Origin: Candidatus Thalassarchaeaceae archaeon
GTDB lineage: Archaea > Thermoplasmatota > Poseidoniia > Poseidoniales > Thalassarchaeaceae
DNA: 5,083 bases
Reading direction: 5' to 3'
Assembly: GCA_030747475.1 (NCBI GenBank)
Contig: JASLKO010000029.1
Location: 1-5,083 of the forward strand
In this document: positions 1 to 5,083 of the stretch, piece by piece
Numbering within the stretch: position 1 is the stretch's first letter
How the letters are laid out: every line of letters begins with the position of its first letter
Translations under genes and position numbers: made by a program
Notes under the pieces: generated by a model
Told to the model about the DNA's origin: nothing
Databases searched by the model: none
What the model saw: the letters and a program-made list of their open reading frames with translations, nothing else

Positions 1-342
1 GTCGCAGTTGCTTCCCCAGTTGTCATCGGATTGTTACTCGGTAGTGTAGCACTTGGTGGTGCGCTTGCAGGTGCAACAGCAACCGGCGTTCTCATGGCTC
101 TGTTCATGGCCAACGCTGGTGGTGCATGGGACAATGCCAAGAAAGCCATTGAGCAAGGTGAAATCGACGGTGCAGCAAAGGGTGATGATGCCCACAACGC
201 CGCAGTGGTTGGTGACACAATCGGTGACCCATTCAAGGATACAAGTGGTCCATCTCTCAACATCCTCATCAAGTTGATGAGCATTGTCAGCGTTGTCATC
301 GCAGGATTGTTGACCAAGACCGGTGAACTTGGCAGTCTCTGA
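1..342 (+). CDS. hppA: Membrane-bound ion-translocating pyrophosphatase, C-terminal part (5' end outside window)
   Basis: This integral membrane enzyme hydrolyses cytoplasmic pyrophosphate and uses the energy to pump H+ (or Na+) out of the cytoplasm. The frame is open from base 1, so 113 C-terminal residues are present. Numbering from the first in-window residue, GGAWDNAKK lies around 40-48 (D44, K47, K48) and the family signature GDTIGDPFKDTSGPSLN at 71-87 (D72, D76, K79, D80). These correspond to the pyrophosphate/Mg-binding acidic and lysine residues of plant and bacterial M-PPases. Hydrophobic membrane segments flank them (about 1-40 and 85-105), and the protein ends in a short polar tail as in the family. 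The region that separates K+-dependent from K+-independent types, and most ion-selectivity residues, lie upstream of the window, so the subtype and pumped ion cannot be decided. The family call is very secure. Confidence 0.97.
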   Translation, partial: VAVASPVVIGLLLGSVALGGALAGATATGVLMALFMANAGGAWDNAKKAIEQGEIDGAAKGDDAHNAAVVGDTIGDPFKDTSGPSLNILIKLMSIVSVVIAGLLTKTGELGSL

Positions 343-357
343 GAAGATTCAAGAGAA

Positions 358-365
358 CCCCCCCC
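358..365. repeat. C8 homopolymer between pyrophosphatase and lipoprotein genes
   Basis: Eight consecutive C bases sit in the 36-nt gap, two bases before the Shine-Dalgarno of the lipoprotein gene. A second C8 on the plus strand occurs at 2955-2962. A length change here would not alter a protein, but it would change the distance from any upstream promoter or stop codon to the ribosome binding site. No function is shown. Confidence 0.9.
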
Positions 366-367
366 AC

Positions 368-373
368 GAGGTG
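368..373 (+). promoter_or_regulatory. Shine-Dalgarno site of the lipoprotein gene
   Basis: GAGGTG is a six-base match to the consensus complementary to the archaeal/bacterial 16S 3' end (GGAGGTGAT). It ends five bases before the ATG at 379. This fixes the lipoprotein start and shows that at least some genes here use leadered, SD-dependent initiation. Confidence 0.75.
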
Positions 374-378
374 TACTC

Positions 379-1341
379 ATGCGTGCACCTTTGATGGCTC
401 TGCTGATGCTAAGCATCAGCCTTGCTGGTTGTATCAATACAGGTGATTCCACAAACCAGAACCAGGGTCAACCTGATTTGACTACTGCAGCAACTTGGGA
501 AATTGGTCAATGGTGGCTCTATACATTCTCAACACCGGAATGGGAAGATGATTCTGCTCGATTGGTCGTTGCAGAGGATGACGCTGAAGATGGAACCGCT
601 TACATGCTTGCAATCTCAAGTGAACGTGAAGCGAAGCGCCACGCAGTTCTGAATCACAATCCATTTTTGGGCCGTATGACGCATGACAATTTGTCAGCAT
701 ACGAGAATGGCGAGCCTCAATCAGTCTTGAATTTCCCATTGACCGATGGGAAGTCTTGGTCTTTCACACTCTTTGGAATTGATTGGAATACTGAGGTCAT
801 CGGTTCCAATGATGGTAGTGCAACAATGTCCGCAACATCGTCAGATGGTCAAGTTCTGACTTACACATATGATGGATGGGTTGGATTCATTGGTTCCCTC
901 ACATGGTATGATTCATCAGATGTCCTTCAACTCCGAATGGTTTTGACAGGTAATGGATTCAATCATCAAGGAAACGTGTGGTTCATTCGAGCCGGCGATA
1001 TCTTTGCTGAAGAGTGGGATCACGGTGCAGGTGCCCCTGACGTTGAGATTACAGATTCATTCTTTGTTGGTGATCATCCAAGTCAAGGTCCCTATGATGA
1101 GATGATTTACTGGCTTGATGCTGAGATGGGTAGTGGGCGAAGTACAGGTTCCCTCACCCTACGTGACCACAATTCAGCCTCTGCACTCACGCGCCAATGG
1201 GGTGCTGGTGCCAAGGAATCAGGGAATCTTGGTACGATCCCATATCCAAGCGGAGAATACACACTAACCATCACGCAAACTGGCGATTCATACATTCGAT
1301 TGATTGTTGCTGGTGGATTGACCAATTCATGGGAGCTTTGA
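379..1341 (+). CDS. Uncharacterised exported lipoprotein (320 aa)
   Basis: I do not recognise a named family. The N-terminus is a short lipoprotein signal: M1-R2, a hydrophobic core to about residue 14, then lipobox L15-A16-G17-C18. C18 should therefore be lipidated and become the mature N-terminus on the outer face of the membrane. A polar S/T/N/Q-rich linker (about 19-37) leads into a domain rich in W, Y, G, D and T with alternating hydrophobic residues, suggesting an all-beta fold. The WEIGQWW stretch is at about 40-46. The last 80 residues, with SGEYTLTITQ at 291-300 and IRLIV at 306-310, look like a final beta-sandwich module. No catalytic or metal motif is visible. The start is supported by the SD at 368-373. 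The gene ends eight bases before the hydrolase gene, so the two are probably co-transcribed. A binding or surface role is possible but unproven. Confidence 0.9.
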   Translation: MRAPLMALLMLSISLAGCINTGDSTNQNQGQPDLTTAATWEIGQWWLYTFSTPEWEDDSARLVVAEDDAEDGTAYMLAISSEREAKRHAVLNHNPFLGRMTHDNLSAYENGEPQSVLNFPLTDGKSWSFTLFGIDWNTEVIGSNDGSATMSATSSDGQVLTYTYDGWVGFIGSLTWYDSSDVLQLRMVLTGNGFNHQGNVWFIRAGDIFAEEWDHGAGAPDVEITDSFFVGDHPSQGPYDEMIYWLDAEMGSGRSTGSLTLRDHNSASALTRQWGAGAKESGNLGTIPYPSGEYTLTITQTGDSYIRLIVAGGLTNSWEL

Positions 1342-1344
1342 GGG
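1340..1344 (+). promoter_or_regulatory. Probable Shine-Dalgarno site of the alpha/beta hydrolase gene
   Basis: GAGGG overlaps the TGA stop of the lipoprotein gene and lies five bases before the ATG at 1350. It favours 1350 over the in-frame ATG at 1329, which would overlap the lipoprotein gene and has no comparable site. Translational coupling with the lipoprotein is likely. Confidence 0.6.
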
Positions 1345-1349
1345 ATAAC

Positions 1350-1931
1350 ATGGGGACACTGGTCATGCTACATGGCCTTACAGGCACACCAGAAATGATT
1401 CGACCTCTAGCCGAGTCATTGTGCCCACCTGGTTGGGATGTTGTTTTACCAGAAGGTCCCTTTGTACACCCTGAAAGAGGCAGAGGTTGGTGGATACGAG
1501 ATGCTCCGCCAGAGACACCTTTGGATCAGTCCTCATTCGCCCAAATAGATCAGAGTTTGGTTTCACTTGAAACCCAAATTCCCGAAGGGCCATTGATTGT
1601 TGGCGGATTCAGCCAAGGAAGTGCACTGGCTCAGGAATTACTCGGTACAAAATTTGCGAATCAAATCCGTGGTGTGATTGTCATTGGCGGCAAAAGTGCT
1701 CGTCCTGTTGAACTCCGTTTAACATTGTCAAATCTTCAGCCAATGCGTTTGATTTCGATGCATGGAGATCGAGACCACATCGTCCCAATGTGGCAGGCAG
1801 ATCAAACGGTCGAAATTTTTCATGAGGCAAATTGGGACATCACAATATTACGACATCACAAAGGCCACATGGTCAACATTGCACAACAACAGGAATTGGT
1901 TGACTGGGTAAAGCAGACAGCTGAAGTGTAG
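1350..1931 (+). CDS. Serine alpha/beta hydrolase, phospholipase/carboxylesterase-like (193 aa)
   Basis: This is a small cytoplasmic esterase-type alpha/beta hydrolase, with no signal peptide. The opening strand gives MLHGLTG (residues 6-12), where H8-G9 is the oxyanion-hole motif. The nucleophile elbow is GFSQG at 86-90, making S88 the nucleophile, followed by SALAQ as in the carboxylesterase/YpfH-like group. HGDRDHIVP at 138-146 supplies the acid, probably D142, and GHM at 172-174 supplies H173. The catalytic triad is therefore complete, and the length is slightly under the 200-220 aa usual for the group. An in-frame ATG at 1329 would add seven residues and overlap the upstream gene; I chose 1350 because of GAGGG at 1340-1344 and because the family begins just before the first beta strand. 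The substrate is unknown; short-chain acyl esters, thioesters or lysophospholipids are typical for relatives. Confidence 0.9.
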   Translation: MGTLVMLHGLTGTPEMIRPLAESLCPPGWDVVLPEGPFVHPERGRGWWIRDAPPETPLDQSSFAQIDQSLVSLETQIPEGPLIVGGFSQGSALAQELLGTKFANQIRGVIVIGGKSARPVELRLTLSNLQPMRLISMHGDRDHIVPMWQADQTVEIFHEANWDITILRHHKGHMVNIAQQQELVDWVKQTAEV

Positions 1932-1967
1932 ACAACGGTTCATGAAGTACAATGTATTGCGATAACC

Positions 1968-2237
1968 ATGAGCGGCCGTGCAATGTCCCTATTGAACAGA
2001 GCTGATTCTGATTTTTTCATCGTCAGTACAAATGTCTGTCCTTATTGCTTCAAGGCCAAGCGATATCTCGATGGGCGCAAACTTTCTTGGACAGAAGTAA
2101 ATGTGCAAAATGATCGTGATTTAAGGATGGAATTCGTCTCACTGACTGGACATAGAACCGTCCCTGTTGTCTTTGATTTACGAGAAGATGAACCCATCTT
2201 TGTCGGTGGTTCCGACGATCTTGAGGTTTATCTTTAA
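1968..2237 (+). CDS. Glutaredoxin (89 aa)
   Basis: This small thioredoxin-fold dithiol oxidoreductase should reduce disulfides or glutathione-like mixed disulfides in the cytoplasm. Residues 16-20 (FFIVS) form the first strand, directly followed by the active site C24-P25-Y26-C27, the classic dithiol glutaredoxin motif. T64-V65-P66 is the conserved TVP with the cis-proline, and G80-G81 followed by D83-D84 matches the C-terminal GG..D substrate-binding motif. The length is normal. The ATG at 1968 has no Shine-Dalgarno; an in-frame ATG at 1983 would give 84 residues and also leaves the domain intact. The gene follows the hydrolase after 36 bases, so it may be read through or have its own promoter, but I see no clear TATA box. 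Its TAA overlaps the stop of the convergent peptidase gene. The physiological thiol partner cannot be read from the sequence. Confidence 0.93.
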   Translation: MSGRAMSLLNRADSDFFIVSTNVCPYCFKAKRYLDGRKLSWTEVNVQNDRDLRMEFVSLTGHRTVPVVFDLREDEPIFVGGSDDLEVYL

Positions 2238-3517
2238 GATGAAATAAACAAGATGTCAGAGATGAATTCAAGCAATCGATTTCGCCCCAATATCACTACT
2301 GCTAGAAATAGAATAAATGCCAGAATCGCAATCCATGTTGTGACTGAAACATTAGCCAGAGCACCAATTGCAGAATCACCTGAATCGCCATCCGATTCAT
2401 CTTCGGGATTCCAATCCCACCAGACCATAGTCGCAACAATGTCGAGTCCAGTTTGTAACCCGGATTCTACATTACCTCTCCCACCTGCCATCGTATTGAT
2501 GGTCGCCACTGAATCTGATTGTGCATGCTTCGGCGTTTGTTCACATGTGTCGCCTTCCTCGAGGATATACTGATGTTGACCACGTATCCACGTTGCAGTA
2601 TGATTGTGCATGATGAAATTGTAATGGTCGGAATTTCCTTTTGTATCATCAATCACTCGAACCCATTCTTCTGGATGTGAAAGGTTGGTATTGATTTCTT
2701 TCAAGTGAGTTTGAAATGTTTCAGCCTTTGCTTGCATGTCTTCAGTAACCTCCAATCCTTCTCCCTCATAGTAGGACCAATCTTCAACAGGTGAAGTGAA
2801 CATGTACAATGTCCAATAATCCTCATCACAACCAGATAATTGACTTGCCAGTGGGGTTGGCACAGGCCAATTCAAGGCAAACATATCCAGATTGACATAG
2901 GTGACCGTTACATCTTCAGGAATTTGCTCTTCTACAAAGTGTAAACTTCCTTTGCCCCCCCCTTCGGGGCTATTGGATCCCTGCCATTCTTCATAATCCC
3001 ACCAAGCCAATTTCCAGGTATGTTCGGGAGTGCCATTCCACTGTGAAAAAGTTCTAGCCAATTCAAGTAATGATCCTGAACCAGTTCCATCGTCATAGGC
3101 GCCACTGCTCGTGCAAGTTGGATATGTTAGGCCCACAGCAGGCGGTGGTGAGTAACAAATTGCATCATGATGTGCCCCTATCACCATCCATTCATCTTCT
3201 AGAGTCCCATTTATTGTGACGACGATATTCTCACAGTTTGTACAAACCTGAGTTGTAAATGACTGCCTTTCAACTTCATAGCCCATGTCTTCTAGTTCAC
3301 TGGCGATCCAATTTCGCGAATTTTCATTCGCTGGCGTATCGATTTTACGATAGCCAAACTGAGTCATTGAGACCATATTATCGTAAGCAGAACTACCTTC
3401 TGGCCACGCGGGTGGTTCCTCAATTTGAACCTCCACGGTCTCAAGGTCACCTGGTAAATTCGTGGCCAGAAGCATGGTAAGCACAAACAACGCAGTGCGC
3501 TTGACATGACGAGACAT
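2234..3517 (-). CDS. Exported, C-terminally membrane-anchored M28-family zinc aminopeptidase (427 aa)
   Basis: This is a di-zinc exopeptidase of the M28 family, probably releasing amino acids from peptides outside the cell. The N-terminus is a signal peptide: basic MSRHVKR, a hydrophobic core at 9-18 and likely cleavage soon after. All expected active-site residues are visible. GAHHD at 114-118 gives zinc ligand H116 and D118. GAYDDGTGSG at 139-148 gives bridging D142. E176-E177 are the general base and a zinc ligand. NLD at 209-211 gives D211, and SDH at 296-298 gives H298. An acidic, serine-rich linker (about 371-383) precedes one membrane helix at about 393-410, followed by basic GRNR and a short inside tail, so the catalytic domain faces out. 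Six cysteines (92, 95, 121, 135, 230, 325) lie in the external part and could form disulfides. The start has no Shine-Dalgarno. A G8 run interrupts codons 186-188 without breaking the frame. Confidence 0.95.
   Translation of the reverse strand: MSRHVKRTALFVLTMLLATNLPGDLETVEVQIEEPPAWPEGSSAYDNMVSMTQFGYRKIDTPANENSRNWIASELEDMGYEVERQSFTTQVCTNCENIVVTINGTLEDEWMVIGAHHDAICYSPPPAVGLTYPTCTSSGAYDDGTGSGSLLELARTFSQWNGTPEHTWKLAWWDYEEWQGSNSPEGGGKGSLHFVEEQIPEDVTVTYVNLDMFALNWPVPTPLASQLSGCDEDYWTLYMFTSPVEDWSYYEGEGLEVTEDMQAKAETFQTHLKEINTNLSHPEEWVRVIDDTKGNSDHYNFIMHNHTATWIRGQHQYILEEGDTCEQTPKHAQSDSVATINTMAGGRGNVESGLQTGLDIVATMVWWDWNPEDESDGDSGDSAIGALANVSVTTWIAILAFILFLAVVILGRNRLLEFISDILFISS
2955..2962. repeat. C8 (G8 on the coding strand) inside the M28 peptidase gene
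   Basis: On the coding strand this is GGG GGG GGC, encoding three glycines at about 186-188. It is preceded by CCCCGAA, so CCCC-GAA-GGGG can fold into a short stem. The run lies after the catalytic glutamates and before D211 and H298, so a one-base slip would destroy the active site and the membrane anchor. Confidence 0.9.
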
Positions 3518-3615
3518 CGGTCTAGCGACCCATGGTGTTTGTCTTGAGGCTTCGCCTCAAGCGCGCGTACTCGTGCGAGAGTGAACCTGAAGTCTCATCA
3601 CCGGTTCGCGAGGCC
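3518..3615. promoter_or_regulatory. Divergent intergenic region between M28 peptidase and UlaG-like hydrolase
   Basis: This 98-nt stretch must hold the promoters for both divergent genes if the hydrolase starts at 3616. I see no convincing AT-rich TATA box on either strand; the region is relatively GC-rich. It contains a short inverted repeat, GGTC-TAGC-GACC (3519-3530), next to the peptidase start, and three adjacent predicted hairpins at 3543-3609. The region is also open in the hydrolase frame from an ATG at 3532, so part of it could be coding, but that would leave only 14 bases between the two divergent start codons. Confidence 0.5.
3543..3609 (+). other. Three adjacent hairpins; possible structured 5' leader of the UlaG-like gene
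   Basis: Hairpin 1 (3543-3561) is a perfect 8-bp stem, CTTGAGGC/GCCTCAAG, with loop TTC. Hairpin 2 (3562-3577) follows with no gap: CGCGC/GTGCG, five pairs including one G-U, loop GTACTC. Hairpin 3 (3581-3609) pairs GTGAACC with GGTTCGC, seven pairs including one U-G, with a 15-nt loop. Both wobble pairs exist only if the plus strand is the RNA; on the minus strand they become C-A mismatches. GAGG follows at 3610-3613, then the ATG at 3616. A structured leader is an inference. Chance pairing, or an operator for the divergent promoters, are alternatives. Confidence 0.4.
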
Positions 3616-4449
3616 ATGGCAGATTGGGTGGTTCCAAAGACTCGAACACAACCGGTGAATCGGGGTTCAACCCTAAGAGAGGAAATGGAGTCTCAAATCA
3701 AGTCCCCTTTGGCAGCCTGGTGGCTGACACAAGCATCGTGGATGGTTCGATTCCAAAATGGCCCACTGGTCCTCATTGACCCATGGTGGAGAGATTTGTT
3801 TGCAGGTGACCGGTGGGGCAAACTACTGGGCGAATTTCCTCTTGAACCTGAAGAACACCCTGAGCCGGATTTGGTGCTTTGCACACATTGGCACGATGAC
3901 CACATCTGCCCAGAATCCATTCCCCGACTGGCCAAGCATTTCCCCAATCTACGGTTTGTAGTTCCAAATCGATCAATTGATTTGTTTACTGAATGGGGGA
4001 TTGCAGAAAACCGAATCATCCCGATGATGGGTTCGGATTCGACAATGATAGATGGCATCGAAATCCATGCGGTTCCAGCAGCTCATGAAGTACTTGACAT
4101 CAATGAAAATGGTGCTTGGTACCTCGGTTATGTGTTGCGATATTCTGACTCGACGGTGCTTCATATGGGTGACAGTCGACCGTATCCTGGTTGGCATGAT
4201 GCGTTTTTGGGAATTTCTGACAAGTATGATTTGGTGTTTGCCTGTATCAATGGGAATGACAATCTTCGGCACGATGAAGCCGTAGATTTGGCGATGGTTT
4301 TGAATCCCAAATTGATCGTGCCTATGCATTACGGAATGGACCCAGGCAATACGGTAGATCCGAAAATTTTCGCTGATGATATTCGTAGGAGAGCTCCTGA
4401 ACAATCGTTTGTAATCCCCGAGGTTGGTGGATTGATTGTCATTGATTGA
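3616..4449 (+). CDS. UlaG-like metallo-beta-lactamase-fold hydrolase (277 aa from the chosen start)
   Basis: This is a metal-dependent MBL-fold hydrolase most like the UlaG (L-ascorbate-6-phosphate lactonase) group. Numbering from 3616, AAWWLTQAS at 33-41 resembles the AMWWLG start of the UlaG fold. The metal motif is T90-H91-W92-H93-D94-D95-H96 (HxHxDH). Further metal-site candidates are H157 (AAHE), D186 in HMGDS, and H238 in VPMHYG, all in the expected order. WGIAENRIIPM and DGIEIHAVPAAHE also match that group's layout. No signal peptide is seen, so it is cytoplasmic. The frame is open from an ATG at 3532 (305 aa), but that would leave 14 nt to the divergent peptidase start and would translate the hairpin region. 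ATG 3685 (254 aa) is a shorter option. No ascorbate-utilisation genes are nearby, so the substrate is unknown; a phosphate-ester or lactone substrate is only suggested by the family. Confidence 0.88.
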   Translation: MADWVVPKTRTQPVNRGSTLREEMESQIKSPLAAWWLTQASWMVRFQNGPLVLIDPWWRDLFAGDRWGKLLGEFPLEPEEHPEPDLVLCTHWHDDHICPESIPRLAKHFPNLRFVVPNRSIDLFTEWGIAENRIIPMMGSDSTMIDGIEIHAVPAAHEVLDINENGAWYLGYVLRYSDSTVLHMGDSRPYPGWHDAFLGISDKYDLVFACINGNDNLRHDEAVDLAMVLNPKLIVPMHYGMDPGNTVDPKIFADDIRRRAPEQSFVIPEVGGLIVID

Positions 4450-5083
4450 AAATCATTTGAGCATAATCATAACCTATAGGTAGGCCCACATCAACGTAAG
4501 ACGTTTTTACAATACAAACTTGTAATTTCCGTTTTGTTGCCAACTTCTGTAATGCCAAAACTTCGTCATTTTCTGCGACATGCCAGAAGTCTTGATTCCA
4601 AATGGATCTGCCTGTAATCCTATATTCGCCGATTGGGAATGGTTTCGTCGGATTTTTCCTAGAAATTCCAGTCAACATGTCCCCCTCAATTTTTGTTACA
4701 CGACCTGTATCGTGGAGGTGTCTTGCCCAAGGCAACTCAGTTTTGACGATGGCTAGGGTCGTCAATCCAACATATTTTTCCAATAGCGCAGAAGTTGGAT
4801 TCTGTTCGGGGTACAATACATCTGGCAATGCGATTAGCATCGGTTGATTTTTGACAAGATTTTTTGCACAACGTACTGCATCGATTAGACCCTTAGGTTC
4901 CGCCTGATGGACAATGTTGACACCTCGATTTTGCAATGCTGTATCAATTGCCGGCTTGTTTGGGGAGGAAACTACGATAATATTCTCAATTCCAGCTTTT
5001 TCGACCTCTCGAATTGTTCGTTCAAGCATTGATTGACCACCGACTTCGACTAGTTCCTTGCAGCCCAGTACAGCGTTTTCAGT
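4439..5083 (-). CDS. Sugar-1-phosphate nucleotidyltransferase, GalU/RmlA-like, N-terminus outside window
   Basis: This enzyme should join a sugar 1-phosphate and an NTP to give an NDP-sugar plus pyrophosphate, supplying activated sugar for glycans or glycoproteins. The frame is open to base 5083, so the ATG at 5027-5029 is internal. The 18 preceding codons include CKELVEVGGQSM, matching the PKxLxPVxxKPM segment of the family, and the Gly-rich N-terminal NTP loop lies just outside. From the first in-window residue, QAEPKGLIDAV (about 60-70) matches the GalU QxxxKGLxxAV motif, ALPD has metal-site D88, and DVGLPIGY (from about 198) provides the second metal aspartate (DVGTP-like). The protein ends 12 residues after that motif, so it is a short catalytic-domain form without a C-terminal acyltransferase. 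Sugar and nucleotide are not determinable. Its TGA lies inside the 3' end of the convergent hydrolase gene. Confidence 0.9.
   Translation of the reverse strand, partial: TENAVLGCKELVEVGGQSMLERTIREVEKAGIENIIVVSSPNKPAIDTALQNRGVNIVHQAEPKGLIDAVRCAKNLVKNQPMLIALPDVLYPEQNPTSALLEKYVGLTTLAIVKTELPWARHLHDTGRVTKIEGDMLTGISRKNPTKPFPIGEYRITGRSIWNQDFWHVAENDEVLALQKLATKRKLQVCIVKTSYVDVGLPIGYDYAQMIFNQ

Noticed and set aside
343..378. Possible terminator after the pyrophosphatase gene.
   Set aside because: The 36-nt gap holds no T-rich tract and no stem; only the C8 run and the ribosome binding site are visible.
1197..1349. Upstream extension of the alpha/beta hydrolase frame to 244 residues.
   Set aside because: It would overlap the lipoprotein gene by about 145 bases. 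The Shine-Dalgarno at 1340-1344 and the position of the first beta strand support 1350.
1950..1959. CAATGTATTG, a small imperfect palindrome in the gap before the glutaredoxin gene, as an operator.
   Set aside because: The arms are only four bases, there is no second copy, and no regulator gene is nearby, so chance is sufficient.
3543..3561. The 8-bp hairpin as an intrinsic transcription terminator.
   Set aside because: It lies between two divergent start regions, no gene ends there, and there is no U-run on either side.
3581..3615. GGTTCGC and, on the other strand, GGTTCACTC resemble a tRNA T-loop.
   Set aside because: No 5-bp T stem, acceptor stem or anticodon arm fits around either copy on either strand, and the T-loop A58 position is wrong on the minus strand.
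3973..4404. A 143-residue open frame on the minus strand inside the UlaG-like gene.
   Set aside because: It is wholly antisense to a gene with clear motifs, shows no recognisable domain, and is rich in residues expected from reading the complement of a coding frame.
1..5083. CRISPR array, insertion sequence, attachment site, defence system or toxin-antitoxin pair.
   Set aside because: No direct-repeat array, no transposase or integrase, no terminal inverted repeats, and all substantial genes fit ordinary metabolic or exported-protein families or a single unknown lipoprotein.

Overview
The window looks like a stretch of archaeal chromosome. The best guess is a planktonic marine Euryarchaeota of the Poseidoniales (Marine Group II) type. 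The clues are the tail of a membrane pyrophosphatase, secreted proteins held by a lipobox or by a signal peptide plus C-terminal membrane helix, a Shine-Dalgarno sequence on some genes and none on others, and very tight gene packing. This placement is from protein style only; no rRNA or marker gene is present.

Layout, left to right. Bases 1-342 (+) are the 3' end of a proton- or sodium-pumping pyrophosphatase. A 36-nt gap with a C8 run and a good Shine-Dalgarno leads to an uncharacterised lipoprotein (379-1341, +). Eight bases later comes a small serine alpha/beta hydrolase (1350-1931, +), then after 36 nt a glutaredoxin (1968-2237, +). The glutaredoxin runs convergently into an exported, membrane-anchored M28 zinc peptidase (2234-3517, -), and the two stop codons share TTAA. 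A divergent region of about 98 nt follows, dense in predicted hairpins. It separates the peptidase from a UlaG-like metallo-beta-lactamase-fold hydrolase (3616-4449, +; the frame is open from 3532). That gene overlaps by 11 bases the convergent 3' end of a GalU/RmlA-like sugar-1-phosphate nucleotidyltransferase (4439-5083, -), whose 5' end lies beyond the window.

The genes do not form one obvious pathway. The lipoprotein and hydrolase are probably co-transcribed, perhaps with the pyrophosphatase upstream and the glutaredoxin downstream. The peptidase and lipoprotein act outside the membrane; the hydrolases, glutaredoxin and nucleotidyltransferase look cytoplasmic. I see no mobile element, CRISPR array, tRNA or rRNA, and no intergenic stretch over 100 nt. 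I found no convincing new multi-gene system. The most interesting non-gene signal is the run of adjacent hairpins at 3543-3609, whose G-U pairs favour a plus-strand RNA leading into the UlaG-like gene.
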